Shown here piece by piece: positions 11,461-24,180 of a stretch of 64,000 nucleotides of DNA (position 1 is the first letter of the stretch; the number at the start of each line of letters is the position of its first letter). Position numbers and translations under genes: made by a program. Source of the stretch: Marisa cornuarietis (lineage: Eukaryota > Mollusca > Gastropoda > Architaenioglossa > Ampullariidae); NCBI GenBank assembly GCA_004794655.1, contig SMMW01000040.1:3292001-3356000 (forward strand), given 5' to 3'. The notes beneath the pieces are model-generated. The model was not told the DNA's origin. It saw nothing but the letters and a program-made list of their open reading frames with translations, and searched no databases.

Positions 11461-11726
11461 AATTTGAAGTTAAGGAAAGCATTGGAGGTAAAGTTATCCG
11501 CAAGTGTTTCTACCAACCGAATAAAATCAAATTTATTTACAAAGGTTACCTTGTCATCCACATATGTTCTAATGAAGGAAAGAGAGAAGACACTATCGCC
11601 GCCTGTAATATATATATATACTACGAACAATGCTATCCTCATAAGACTTATCCAGTTTACAATCGCTGTTTTGCTATACCGTCTTCACTGTTTTGAAAGC
11701 CGAGACATTCTTTTGAATCACACACT

Positions 11727-12430
11727 TCACTGACTGTACCATGATGTGAGTTTCTTTAGCTCCACGTAAATGTTCGCCAAGTTATTGGCGTCCGCGTGCA
11801 CTGTATGCGTCTTTCTGAACAGATAAGGGTGGCTGTACGCCTTTCTTAGCTTTGTAAGGCTTTCATATTCATCATGAAACATTTTTATACCGTCAATAAA
11901 TAAATGATTGAGCACTATCATGGTTGATTTCACACATTTCACAGTTTTTAATATTCCTGGTACGTGTCTTTCTGACAGTCCGTGCTCATGTCGAGAAGTC
12001 CTTTCCAATGAAAACCTTCCAACTGATTCTTCGCTTTGAAAATGTACACATTGAAAAAGGTGCAGGTAGCAATAACTGGAGTCTCGGCCTTTGCGTTCAG
12101 CCGGTGCACATGTTCACACTGTGTGTGTTCAGTTATTCACAAGTGTTCTCTCAAAAAATGCCTTACTGTTTTTTTTTGTTTTTTTTTTACAAACTTCCGC
12201 CGTCGCGTTCTTTTTCCGAGCAAGTCCACAAAATAACAGATTGTGTCGTTTTGATCCGCATTCAAGGTCGTTCCCGTTTTTCTGTCTCAAGTGATCTTTT
12301 TCTAGATTTTGCTTCGATGTCATGTGATTTTCTTTTCAATTCTTCTAGTTGTTGTTTAAGTAACGTATTTTCTTTAGACGAGTTTTCTATTGCTTCTGTT
12401 AATACGCTCACCTATTCACTCAAAAGTTGA
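11727..12430 (-). pseudogene. LINE ORF1-like coiled-coil protein remnant
   Basis: The minus strand from about 12405 encodes a strong coiled coil (ENSSKENTLLKQQLEELKRK). After a frameshift it reads KRHNLLFCGLARKKNATAEV, the (R)RRNNL.F.G(L/I) junction found in RRM-type LINE ORF1 proteins. Further on, a 93-codon frame (12008-11727) ends with VLNHLFIDGIKMFHDEYE, resembling the DKL.IDG(K).(Y/F) end of the same family. Such proteins bind element RNA as a chaperone. Its order, upstream of the endonuclease and RT pieces, fits one LINE. Several frameshifts make it non-functional. Confidence 0.65.
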
Positions 12431-12464
12431 AGAAACCTTCTTTACATCACAGAAGTCATTTCCT

Positions 12465-12727
12465 GGGCCAGTTGCACAACATGTTCATAAACCTTAAAAC
12501 TGTTCTAAAGAAGCAAAATCTCTTCCCTGCCATTTAGATGAATTGCAGAAAAACACAAAAAAGTGTACTGACAGGACGGAAAGTCAGATTTAAACAACTT
12601 TATCTTACTTAAAGCAGTTTTAATTTTAAAAATTCTTAAATTGTGGTGTGCACTTTAAACTGATTATCTAAAAAGAGTTAAGGCCTAAAAGTGTTTAAAA
12701 TTAGAAATTTGTTGTGCAACTGGCCCC
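12465..12727. mobile_element. MITE family A, copy 1
   Basis: A 263-bp element starts GGGCCAGTTGCACAACATG and ends TTGTTGTGCAACTGGCCCC, giving terminal inverted repeats of about 17-27 bp. It aligns over its whole length with 43104-43368 at high identity and with 30294-30655 in the opposite orientation. It has no coding capacity. A target-site duplication is not clear, so the superfamily is not assigned. Confidence 0.88.
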
Positions 12728-15725
12728 AGACCGTTAAATTTAGAATTCATTAGATTTAACACCTGCCTGACATCTTGTAAAGTGGGTTCCTTAACTAGAC
12801 GCCTCACCTGTGAGGACAGCTGAAGAGGGTGAAGGGAGGCCAGGATCACCAGCATTTCCATCAACTCTGATGTCTGCTTGTGCTCGATGCATTGAGTTTA
12901 GCTTGCTTTATGTTGGTGTCGTTCTCACGTGATTCCGGATTGAGTTCCACGTCACCTGCACGTAACAAGAGGTCTTCAAGACAGAAGACGGCGATGACAA
13001 CCCTGCCAGTAGTCTCTGTAAAACGGCCTGTTACCCGCAGCACTGCGAGATCCATAGCCGCCATGATGCTTTTCTCCTGACTATGAATGCAATGTTGACG
13101 GGAAGAAAATGGTCACATGTTTGTCGAAAAATGAGTGGTATGGATGGCATAGTCCTCTTCACACCCGTAATAGAGTCCAATAATCCCACTAAAATATGGA
13201 GTATGAAAAATAACTAGAATTTTGACAATTTTCTAGCAGATACAAACTGTGACCGGTCTGGACTTACGATTCCTGATCACTACATGTAAATGAGTGAGTG
13301 AGTGACGAAGAATGTATTATATATGTGGAAGTGAGTGGGTTAAGTAGGTAGATATTTGAGGAAAAATCCATTTAAAACAATTACAACATTCAAATTCATG
13401 TTAACTATGTTTTCAATATGTGTGTTTAAAAGATATATATACATTTTAAAACGGAGGAAACATATGTGGATGGAGAGAGTGAGAAGAGGGACAGAGAGGT
13501 GAAGGTATAAGGACAGTGTAAATTTTCTGGAATCTCGTTTTTGGCCAGTGTATGCATAAAATTTACTCTTTTGTCTGTTTATTTACTTAACGCTGCAAAG
13601 CTCCGTGAGTTTTTTTTTTAATTGGTGTGGGGGATAAAGCTGTATAGGAATGCTTTATTATTATTATTCTTGTCATCATCATTACCTTTTGTTTAAATGC
13701 TAGACACGTCATGAAAGCTGCCTGACATTTTGGAGACAGGAGACTTGCGCTTGCAGAGAAATCTCTCCCTCGCTCGCTGTCGTGGTGTGGTCATGCTGGT
13801 GGAGTCCGCTTGCAGGTGCGTACGGCACGTTGTCAGCACGCCTGTGACGTCAGCGTTCAGTGTCGTGTCTGGACCGCAACGCACACACACCGCTCTCTCT
13901 ACTTACCTCACGGAGGGTGCGGGTGAAGAGGGTGAGTGGAAGGCGGTCTGCACTCCTGCTGTTTGCATATTCTTTTTCGGTATCGACGACTTGCTGGGGG
14001 TGGGGGGTGGATAAAGAACCCGCCTCGCTGGATTGGAAGTCATTGACCAGCATACGACCCTCTTAAATAGGGCGCTGCGATATTCAGGTTGTAAATGAGG
14101 GCCTGTAGCCTTATCTCTTCAGCATCAAATAAAGGCTGTTTATCTGTTTATGGAAGTGGCGCACAGTGAGTGAAGCGAAAGGCTAAACTGCTCATACTAA
14201 AAATGTATGCCTGTAGTACATCGCGTCCCACATTCTCTCACATGAAAGCATGCTGCCCCCTCCCTACCCCCCTTCCAGGCAGTGCACGTCAGCTTTCCCT
14301 CCTTCTATCCCTCTTTTCCTTTTCTTTCTTTCATTTCATATATCCTCTTCTCAAAAGTTTGACCTTCGACCTGCTGTTAAGAGGGCCAGATCAACGACAA
14401 AAGCACAGCACGGTATGCAGCAGAATGCAGCAAAGACTATGAACGTGACGTGGCACGCTCCAGCCGCGTGCGGAAAGTGACGCGTCAGAACGTCACAGTT
14501 CTGAGCAGGACAGCATCGCACAAGAACTGCGTTAAGGCCCTCGCACACGAGCGTCTTAGGTCCGCATACGAGTGACAGCTGCAGCGACTGTTGCTATGCT
14601 CTCATTCCTTATATGGAAGTCCCCTCCATGGCGATCCTAACAACAATCATGGCCATTTGCTGTCTTGATCGTGGCGTGGTTGTCACCACAGCGATCAAGA
14701 CACATGCAGTCTCACCAACAGTGACCTCCCTTCACACCTCCCCAACCCCCCATCCTTCCTTTATTCCCCACCCCCTCCATCCCCATGCACCCACCCCACT
14801 TCCCCTATCGCTAATTCCACAGTTGGAAATCGCCTTTAGGTGGAAGCACTTCTCTCTGACGACATTAACAAAATTAGGGAGAAAGCTTATGAGGCTTAAA
14901 ATCACAGCGTGTTTAGGACCTCCATCTGGAAAATCTCACGGACTCTCTGTGTTTGAGGCATTATGGCGAAGCAACGAGGGGAGATGGTACGTGCTTTTGG
15001 TACTCACGTGTGTCTAGAGATGACTGTTGAGTTTGTGTACCGAGACTAAAGACTGTTCCATAGCCATGTTGGACAGATGCTGTCTCATCCTTCCGCTCAT
15101 CGAAAAGGATTTAACACACGAGTACCCTATATTGAAACATAGAACATTTCTTAGTCATTAATTTTACAAAACTGTTCTTCGAACTGTGACTACGAAAATG
15201 TCATTAAAATAAATCATAAAATATACACAGCGGACAGCAGAACTGTTGAGAGTTGACGATTCATTGGTTTGTTTTTTTCTATTTGCCTTCTTTCTTACAC
15301 TAGAGTGTTTTCTCTTATAAAACACATGCAAACGTCAACAACACAAACAGACCAAACGCTCGAATCGTTTTACGACAAAACTAGGTATAACCGTCACGCT
15401 TGATTGATTACATAATCTATGAGGTCAAGTATCATCTTTTCTTCTTTTTTTTTTCTTCTCTTCTTCTTTTCCTCTTCATCTTCTGTCCCAGAATCCAGTG
15501 ATAATGTCGCAACCAATACTTAAAGTCGACTTAAGTGAGTTATTCACTCAAAGACTGGCTGGGTCGCGTCTGTTGCGCAGGTAGGCAAGCAGGCAAACTG
15601 ACATTTGAAGAGAAGAGCGACCAGGTCTGGGCGAATAGAAGCGTTGTCAGCCAGTCGTCAAGAGTGGGATGGGTGGGCAGTTGAACGGGTGGACGTTGTG
15701 AGAGAATGATGGTTGGGAGCGAGCG
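12728..15725. other. Gene-free stretch with scattered CpG-rich patches
   Basis: No recognisable exon. CpG-rich patches occur around 12880-13070, 13730-13930 (with a CRE, TGACGTCA, at 13845-13852) and 14390-14600. A C-rich tract is at 14730-14815, and pyrimidine-rich tracts are at 14290-14350 and 15435-15490. These patches could be regulatory, but nothing in the sequence proves it. Confidence 0.5.

Positions 15726-15785
<60 letters not shown>
15726..15785. repeat. Composite (CT)n-(CA)n microsatellite
   Basis: CT repeats pass directly into about 22 CA repeats. Confidence 0.97.
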
Positions 15786-15788
<3 letters not shown>

Positions 15789-16310
15789 GAATACCATTGA
15801 AATAAAAAATTTTAACACCTTTTTAACATTCTCACCTCCATTAAACCTCTGGTGCAGTTTTCTTTTTCTTTTCTTTTTCTAAAAAGGTTATGTTTTAAAA
15901 CGAAGAAGAGAAAACCCGAAGACTTCAGTCATCTCTTGTGTTCCATGCACGGTTAAGGTTTGGTATGTGCGCGTGCTGTGCGCATGTCAGGACATATGTT
16001 TTTTTTCTAGCTGGCTTGGGTTCAGTGCGCTGTTTTTCTGTAAAACTCTAGTCCGACCTTGCCTGTGCAACGATGGAAAGTGTCAAAACGAGTTAGCTCT
16101 TTTGTTTTCGGGTTGCATTCCTCGTCAGAAGCGAAAATAAAGAGGGTCATGGAGATGCCGACTCCATATTTACGAGTTCACACTTTCTTCACGATGGCAT
16201 TGTCTGGCGTGGCTCGGTAGGCTTCATCTATCGTCGGGTATATTATCGAATATATCATCTAGTGTAACGTTTCGCCGATATCATCGGGTTCCCATTAACA
16301 ACACTTTCTC

Positions 16311-16368
16311 CATCTCCATCTCTCTCTGTCTCTCTCTCTCTTTCTCTCTCTCTCTCACACACACACCA
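16311..16368. repeat. (TC)n with short (AC)n tail
   Basis: An imperfect TC array with a few TTTC interruptions ends in a short AC run. Confidence 0.9.
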
Positions 16369-17984
16369 GTCGTCACCCAAGCCTCCCATTCCACCCTCTT
16401 CTAACTACACTCTTGAATCTTTCATGTTTTCCTTGTCGCTCTCTGGTAACAGACTTATCTCACGGTGATGACAAACTGTTCAACACTGTAATGAAACATG
16501 CTCGAAGCTTTTTCTTGCGGTTGGTACATTCTCCACCAGAGATTCTATGCAAACCCCTGAAGGGTTTTTTTGTTTTTGCTATTGAATTCGTTTTGTTTCA
16601 TTTTTTTAAATTTTTAGTGAAGAGATAGAGATAGGCAGTTTGAAAAGGACAGAAGAAAGCGATAGTGACAAGGACAGCAGTAATGCTGTAAATTGTTTTT
16701 ATTTATATTTGTCTTCCACCTAAAGCTATGAGAATTCGTCTTTGTTAGACAGTTATTGCTCTGCAGGGAAAGACACTCACAGAGGCTGTGAAGAATAGAG
16801 CAATGATCACTGATGCAAAGCCTGGCTCATCTGCCGCATAAAACACAGGAAAAAATGCTTACCGCTACGAGTCATGTCCCTTCGCATATCATCTTACTTG
16901 GAGGTGGTGGTGGGATGAAATTGGTTTCTGTGTTAGGAAGTTTCAGATTTTGCCAAATTACATTTTATATAATTATCGGTGTATTCATATTTTTTTTGTT
17001 TTGATTGGCTTTGTGCCGGTGAAAAGGATCTTATTTTCAATCTCACAAAACTAAGCAACAGACAAGTTACCTCTCAACAAGGTGCACATAAAAGATTGAT
17101 AAGTAGACAATAACAAGGGAAAGAACAAAAGAGAGGAAGTCAGGAGCTTTCTATCTTTCTTTCTTTGTTTTGCCTTTTTTTAAATTTTGGTAGCTCGTGA
17201 CTTTAGAACAGATATCGGGATCCGACCAGACGAATGACATCCACATGCACATAAAGGCGACTTTCGTTAAAGAGGGTCAAAGCTGCATCGCCGTGTTTGC
17301 TCTCGACAAAGACTGATATTAAATGTTTATATGCACCGGTAAGATGTTTTCTATTTGGGCATGTGGCACGTGGGGACCGCTTCTCTTTTCTTGAGGAGCC
17401 TTCTCGGGTGTTGACAAAACTGGAGGACGGTTTAGTATTGTTTGTTCTTCTTCTACACGCGCTGTCGGAATCACAAAGTGGAATGTCAACGAATGACGTC
17501 AAAGTCCTCGACTCTGATGATGCTCAAAATCTTGGCCTTTGACCTCAAGCTCTTTTGACGAAGCTAAGTTGGGGAGAAAAGCAAAATCATCCCCAACCAA
17601 CTCACAGGTAGTGCTCTTTTGATGTAAAAAATATTGTTCTAGGACATACTTCTCCCAATTCTTTTTCTTATCAAGATTTGTTTATGGTGAACAGTGTTCC
17701 TCGAGAACACGCTTGTTCCTGTGTCGGTTCTCAATACTGAAGGGCGTCATCAAATATGAAGAACTCTATTTGAAGGACTTGACTCTCCCGGCACAATATT
17801 TCGAAAGCCCTTCTAACGCGAAGTTCAAGGATTGCTTGAGACTCTCCAGAATTATAAGCAATATTGTCTATCAAATGATTTCTTAGCGACCCCGACTTTG
17901 CCAAGGTTGTCGCGCACTGTCAGTCGAAGCTGGATGGGGGCACGATCGAGGGCTCACTGAAGAATCATGGGTAGAAATTGGGCG
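16369..17984. other. Gene-free stretch
   Basis: No exon is recognised on either strand. Opposed open frames of 81 and 99 codons overlap at 17203-17542 but show no family motif. A CRE octamer TGACGTCA is at 17494-17501. Confidence 0.5.
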
Positions 17985-18190
17985 GAGACAGGGGGTATTG
18001 GTGTTAAACGTCGAGCCAGCACCTAAGATTATATCATGGCCAAACAGCCGGCCCTTTATACGGATGCCACATGCAGAGCAAGAACAGCGTGCAGGAGATG
18101 AGAGTCTTGCTAAGACAGCCGACCATCATTGTACTCGTGACTAGCGTTGCGCCATTAGACCGCACATCATCAGCAGGGGGATGTACACTG
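17985..18190 (-). repeat. tRNA-headed SINE, minus strand
   Basis: Read on the minus strand, a degraded tRNA-like head at about 18185-18110 is followed by GTTCTTGCTCTGCATGTGGC. The tail then passes through CTTAGGTGCTGGCTCGACG to a GTTTAACACC-type end near 17990. The head-to-body junction matches the SINE at 29243-29356 (TGTTCTT(G/T)CTCTGCATGT(G/A)GCATC), while the tails differ. Similar elements are, in my experience, common in gastropod genomes. Confidence 0.6.
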
Positions 18191-18194
18191 AACC

Positions 18195-21100
18195 TACCGA
18201 GGACCTTTTCTGCCTGCTACAGCCCTCTTACCCGCAAGAGCCATTTAACGTGTCACCTGCGCCCTACTGTTGTAGCAATACAGCAAATATGATCTAGGAT
18301 TTTGTCCTGGCATTAATTCCTCAGAGTTGGCACGACCAGGATTCGCGTCGTTCTCAACAATAATCCTGCAAGACCTACGCCAACAGGCTATTTTCCGACA
18401 GATATTTTCTGCAAAGCCAGAACCAACAAGATCTGATTCAGGGATCTTTCGCATCAGGAGCATTACATGATGCATCTTCCTTTGCGGCAGCGAGTATTTT
18501 TCCGACAGAATCAGTCTCAAACTATCTAGCCGATAGTTTTTACGTTTGAAACAGAAGGAAGATTCTGATTACGCCGATTGACTAATAAATTCCGAAACAC
18601 AATTGAAGTCTAATTAAACCCTCGCAGGCGGTTCGTAGTAATATATTATGCTAATAACTTAACGTTAACGTGTTGTGAATGTGGCTTGAGGACAGAGAAA
18701 ATACTAGTAAAACCTGCTTTAGGATTAAGTGAACCCTTCAGAATGAAATCTAAAATAGTTCTTTTCGACCAAATAACACTAGGACGTCAGAGAAAGACAG
18801 AAGGAAGGGACGAACGAACGAGAGAACAAACGAATAAAAGAAAAGACGAACGAATAAATGAATGAATGAACCAATGATCGGACGAAAAAAAGGAAAGAAC
18901 AAAGAAATGAACGACAGAAAAAAAATTGCGAGAATGTTGCTGAGGCTGGAGTCTTGTTTGAGTGACAAATTATCATCGTGAAAACGCCGTCGTGACGAAG
19001 CAGTGCGCGAGGCTCCGGAGTCTTTTGATGACACAGATAAGGCCCTCAATGATGTACAGTTTCGTTCCTCCTTGGGTACATTGACCTCTCGGTGTCTCAC
19101 GTGAGTCGTTCCTACCGTGAACTCACGTGCGGTGATGACGTCAACACTTCCAAGTGTATTTATTTTTGGAAGGATCTTCAAGCGGTGAAGAGTTACGGAC
19201 CCTGGGATAGCAGACATTTGTTAAACAATATGGAAATGGTCCTCGGTCACGTACTGCATATGTCAACTCCCGTATATTCACGTGGATGTGAAAGAGAGAG
19301 GAGGAGGAGGAGGAAAAAGAGGAGAAGGAAGATAAAAAAAAGGAAATTATTGTAGAACAAGCACTTTGTTGACGCCGTGCGTGATCGTGAGAGGAAACGA
19401 ATAAGAAAATGACTGAGAGGGGGTATGTACCACACTGGTCTGGGTGACGGGAAACTTCATGGAAAGTAGAAAGCAGACAGAAACAACACGGTAGCAGTGG
19501 GAGGTGGAGTGCAGCGAAGCGTAAGAATCTTGCGGCTGATCGAACGCGCGGAGTTTGCCTGCGAACATCGGGTATAGATCTTTAATACATTTATTTTACA
19601 TTACGGAACATTACAGCGTTATTTGTCCATTACAGTAGCAGTTAATAAAGAGTACACACACATAAAAGCTAGTCGCTCCATTCCCCCACTCCTTTATTTT
19701 TTTCCGGTCACAGTTCCACAATCGTCACTAACACGTTTGTTTGTTTCTTTCCTTCTTTGTTTGTTTGCTTGTTTCTTTTATTCTTTCTTGTAACCACAAA
19801 CCTAGCCCTCACCCTCGTTGATATATAACTACTCCCACCAGAGACCCATCACCATCACCATTACTCGCCAACTACTGTTGCCGCCATCGTCGGCAGCACT
19901 TCTACCCGTATATCTCCAGCGGTACCCTGTAAATCAACGAAATCGCACGCGCGTCGTGACACTCAACATCCCGAGTTTTGGTTTCAGTTCATCTGCCTAC
20001 GCTCATCCAGATAAGGCGGCATTTGAAGGAAGATTTAATCGGCAATTAAAACATTTTTCTGGGCCGCCAAAAAGACAAGACTCACGGCGATTGCATCTAC
20101 GGCGTTTGCCCGTCAGGAAACTCGCCCTAACCGCTTTTCCTGCAAGACAGGGGCGCCGTTTGGTTACTTCTGTTTGGACCAAAATGCTGCCAAGTGTTTC
20201 CTCTCCCCTGGCATGAGTTCAGTCACTAGCATTACTATCATTGCAGTCATTAACAGGGTATTATAGATTATAAAGTCCATCCAGAATGCTTGGTTATTAT
20301 TATTATTATTTTGGTTTGAAAGCAGACGTGAAAATTTGTGTACACATAAACTGGAATCTCTCTATTTCTCTCACTCCCTATGTACATATGTTTTCATGTT
20401 TTTGTGTTTTTATGTTCATCCTCTTCAGTTATGGGCCATGGCCTACACAGAATAAAGTTAAAGTCAAGTCTCTCTCTCTCTCTCTCTTGGATACATGACT
20501 AGGTCTTGTGAGGTGTATTCTCTTGAAAGAGTTGTATTTAGATTGAAGGCATTTCGTTAGGTCGAAGATCTTTTAATTTAATGTTTACCTTATTTTGTCA
20601 CATTGTTTTGTTTAGTACGGTAGAGGTGTCCGCTGTGGATTATTTTTCATTTCCGAAGAAAGATCTAAACTCCGTCCCAGGAATTTCGGCGTTGTCGTCA
20701 TGACACTTTTGCCTGACAAAGGAGGGCACCTGACGCTCTTCGACAGCTGTTCTAGTCACGTGACAAAGACCTCTTCTCAGAAGCGGTTCAAAGCAGCAAA
20801 CGAGGGTGACAAATGGGTCCATGTAGATAAAAAGGTTGGGGGGGGTTGCGAGGAAGGCTGGCTGGTCTTTGGTTTTTGCTGATTATCTGTTGACTTTCTC
20901 TGGCGGTGAATGCGGTGCACCAGCTTTGGTCGATAGGGAAAAAGCTTGTTTTTCTTCGTCCAGAAATAATTGCAACCACGCAAAACGTGGAGACGTCTTG
21001 CAATAATTCACCTTAAGCGTCTTTCTTTCTATCTTTTTTCTTTCTTTCTATCTTCTTTTTTTCTTTTTTTTTATGTATGATTTATTTCTTTTTCTTTCTT

Positions 21101-22172
21101 TCATTCTGTCTTTTATTATTTTAGTTTTCTTACTTTTTATTCATTTTCTCGTGATTTTATTTTATGCTTGTTTCTTTGTTTTCTCTTCCGTTTTCTTTTT
21201 TCTTGTTCTCCATTTTCCTTTCTCGCTTTTTCTTTTGTTTAATGATAAAGTAGTTTTTTCTTTCTGGTTTATATATATATATATATAAATATTAATTATA
21301 ATTCCTATTTATTACATGCATTAACTTCATCACTGATGACTTTACAAGAAAAGAGTTGAAATTAAAATTGCCTACCATTCTTCGTATGCCTTGTCATGAA
21401 TTTTAACTCACTAAGCGCTGGTAATTTACTGTGTCATTCTGAGAGCTATTGCGTTAAAAGGTCGTGGCCAAAAGTCACATGACAACAATAGTCGCAAAGC
21501 CCAGTGAGTTGGCCTTACCAATAGTTTCCTTTTGACCTGAGGTGGTCAGCTCATCACAAAGAAAGACGCCAACATCTATCTAAAAACTAAGGGCCGAAGC
21601 ATCACGCATCCAAGCTGCCAGAAACTCCCTTTGTGCTGACAAAATATATTGGCAAACAGGTTGACCAAATTTCCCATGTCCCAGACTTACGCCCCAGAAC
21701 GCTGGCTTCCTGTGACCTCCACAAACAACTTTGCCAAACTTGGTCATACGCTTGACGTTTCTTTAGCAGGCACCTGCGTGAAATCTGACTACCCATCGTG
21801 CACCAGACATACGTCATCTCGGTTGGCTTCCTTCCGTCGGCTCCCGGATGACGATTGTCTATCGCGTATCACGGGTGGCCGATATACCCGCAGGTGTTCC
21901 AACTGAGTCGATCAGCGTTTTCAGTCGGTCCTTGCACTTGAACCAACAGCTTCGTCAGCACTTTTACTGCTGACTTTAACTGTCTCTTCCTGTATCATTT
22001 ACGTCCAGCGTTTCTTCATTACATCCTAACTATGGCAAAAATCAAGATCTTCTAAATGGTTTTGCGCAAAGCGTCCCAGTTCAAAATACCATGTTATCAG
22101 CGCTCTGTTTGTTTGTCAGAAACCACATACTAACGCAAAGATTACATTTTACTTGATTTCATTCTCACTCCC
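18195..22172. other. Gene-free stretch
   Basis: No convincing exon. Contents include an A/G-rich tract at 18790-18930, a CRE at 19136-19143 and a GGA-rich tract at 19296-19345. A T-rich low-complexity block lies at 21020-21290. A LINE/SINE-type tail (GGGCCATGGCCTACACAGAATAAAG) is at about 20431-20456, followed by a TC run at 20468-20488. The 132-codon frame at 19818-20216 shows no family motif and no splice context, and was not accepted. Confidence 0.5.
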
Positions 22173-22268
22173 CATTCATTCATTCATTCATTCATTCATT
22201 CATTCATTCATTCATTCATTCATTCATTCATTCATTCATTCATTCATTCATTCATTCATTCATTCATT
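22173..22268. repeat. (CATT)24 microsatellite
   Basis: About 24 perfect CATT units in 96 bp. Confidence 0.98.
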
Positions 22269-22907
22269 TCACCTTCTTAGTGTAAGTCCCAGTATTACTG
22301 AGAAGGGGTGCAGTGTACACAGGATCGATACACAGATGTAGTAGAAAACAAAGCAAATTCTGAAGAATGTTTTTTCTAGGGGTACGGTTGACATTCCTGT
22401 GCTGTTCCTGTGGTAATGATTCCTGCCCTTTATGAAGTTCCAGCATGAACGACCAGTGTCCACTCTTTCATGTTTGCTAGCCACTTCTTCCTGTGTCCCC
22501 CTCGGCGTCAACCATCCTACAAGTGCTGAAGGAAGAGGATGGGCTACACGGCAAACTCTAATTAACCCCAACAGCCCGTAGCAAAAGCCGCTAGAACACT
22601 TGGTCTGAGAGTGTTGTGCCGGGTCACTTGTACCTATGTGCAAAACTATAATATAAACTCGTCTGAATGTTTGCATTTTGCAGTATAGACCATGTACGTC
22701 TTTTGACAGTGGCAAAATTTAAAGTTTAATGTTCTAGAAGACTCCGGCAATCAGAATGCATTTAGAGTGGTGGCTATGCATATGTCAGGTACTTCAAGTT
22801 GCCCGAAGCTCGTCTATCAGAATTAAAAGCAATGAGTATGGAGATGTACTCAGACGGTGCTCTTCCAAACTTTGCAACGAATGCTTTTGGTGTTTGGAAG
22901 ATAGAAG

Positions 22908-22921
22908 ATATATATATATAT

Positions 22922-22956
<35 letters not shown>

Positions 22957-22981
22957 TAGAGAGAGAGAGAGAGAGAGAGAA
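22908..22981. repeat. Composite (AT)n-(GT)n-(GA)n microsatellite
   Basis: Three dinucleotide arrays lie end to end with no spacer: AT, then GT, then GA. They probably expanded stepwise from one alternating purine-pyrimidine seed. Confidence 0.95.
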
Positions 22982-23706
22982 GACCTCAAATAAAAGGGAA
23001 CGATCTTTCGTCTTGGATGGAGCAGAAAGAACAAAGTGGCGCCACAGGTTGGTTTTAATTACAACGGTACAGGGCCGACGTTGCTGCTCGACGAAACTTG
23101 AATTGTCGCGCCAGCTTCTCTCATTGCCTGGCCAGATGGGAGGCGGGTTTGATAGCCAAGGGATTATTAAAGGAGCCCAGCCACCTCGACTCCCTTTTAT
23201 TCCGCCTCGAAGCGTGCCCAAACTTTGTGCTACATCCCCATATACTTCTTTGGGAGGGTTTATGTTCTTTTTCAAAGAGAATGGCGCATCATGACCGTAC
23301 TTTCGATTCGTGTCTAATTTTCATATTAATATTAGGTGCCTTTGATCGGCCATGCAATTATTATATTTTGGTTTCATTGCCTTAATTCCGAGGAGGTCGG
23401 GTTTTGGGGGTTTTTTTTCGTTTGCTTGTATGTTGGAGGAAGGGCTGATGGTGCTTGTGTAGCAGCGTCAACTTGGGAAGAACGCAATCATCCTGAAGGT
23501 TAAGAGTGTTTAAAAAAAAAGTATTTCTCTTTCTCGCTCTCTTTTCGTCCGTGTGTATACCTCTTTCTCTCTCCTCACTCTATTGCTCACTATTGCATTT
23601 ATTCGTAGTCTGTCCTATGTCGTCAGATTCTCTAAAATGTCCTGCAATCTTCAGGGAATATTGTGTAATTGTAGAAAGCTGTGTAAATACGTTGTCATAG
23701 CGTAAA

Positions 23707-23708
<2 letters not shown>

Positions 23709-23791
<83 letters not shown>

Positions 23792-23866
23792 CTCTCTCTC
23801 TTACACACACGCACACACATTTTCTCTTACACACACACACACACATGCGCGCACACATACACACTC
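23709..23866. repeat. (CA)n array with (CT)n and interrupted CA blocks
   Basis: About 40 CA repeats, then CT repeats, then shorter CA blocks interrupted by TTTT and CG steps. Confidence 0.96.
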
Positions 23867-23949
23867 TCTTCACACAAACATGCTTTCGTTCCCCTCCCCC
23901 CATTTATGAGATGGCGGCGCTAATGACTTCATTTTCTCTTCATTTCGGG

Positions 23950-24180
23950 AACTAGCCTTGTCACCCAGACAGATGGGTTCATCACAGCACCACATTCCGC
24001 GCACGAGGTGTTCGAGTCAGATCCTCAAGATTGCCGCCTGATTTGTGGGGCTCTTCTTTTTCCTCTGCCGTCTGTTGCTCCCTGACTTTTCCCTTTCATC
24101 ATCGAAGATGTTTCAGCAACCGGTGCACGATGGGCGACAGGTTGACAAGCGTATACCTGATGTTCGCAGGCCGATAAATG
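23950..24180 (+). repeat. Possible tRNA-headed SINE
   Basis: The segment holds GCGCACGAGGTGTTCGAGTC, in which GGTGTTCGAGTC resembles a Pol III B box. An A-box-like stretch lies about 40 bases upstream. The body contains a T/C-rich centre and CAGCAACCGGTGCACGATGG. Boundaries are uncertain and the tRNA-like part will not fold as a working tRNA. Confidence 0.35.

Larger units (their letters stand above)
9150..12430 (-). mobile_element. Decayed non-LTR retrotransposon (LINE) with ORF1 and ORF2 remnants
   Basis: Read on the minus strand, this AT-rich block gives in order an ORF1-like coiled-coil protein, AP-endonuclease pieces, a linker and reverse-transcriptase pieces, the layout of an APE-type LINE. 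All parts carry stops, frameshifts and internal deletions, so it is dead. The stretch between the RT finger motif and the DD motif is shorter than normal, so part of the palm is missing. I cannot assign the clade. The 3' end near 9150 and the 5' end near 12430 are approximate, and no target-site duplication was identified. A MITE lies just beyond the 5' end at 12465. Confidence 0.8.

Noticed and set aside
17203..17542. Opposed 81- and 99-codon frames
   Set aside because: No family motif in either and no sign of exon structure.
19818..20216. 132-codon open frame with a basic C-terminal half
   Set aside because: No recognisable domain, low-complexity start, and no neighbouring exon in frame. 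A length like this is expected by chance in 64 kb.
22173..22268. CRISPR-like array
   Set aside because: It is a plain CATT microsatellite without spacers, and the genome is eukaryotic. No CRISPR array exists in the window.
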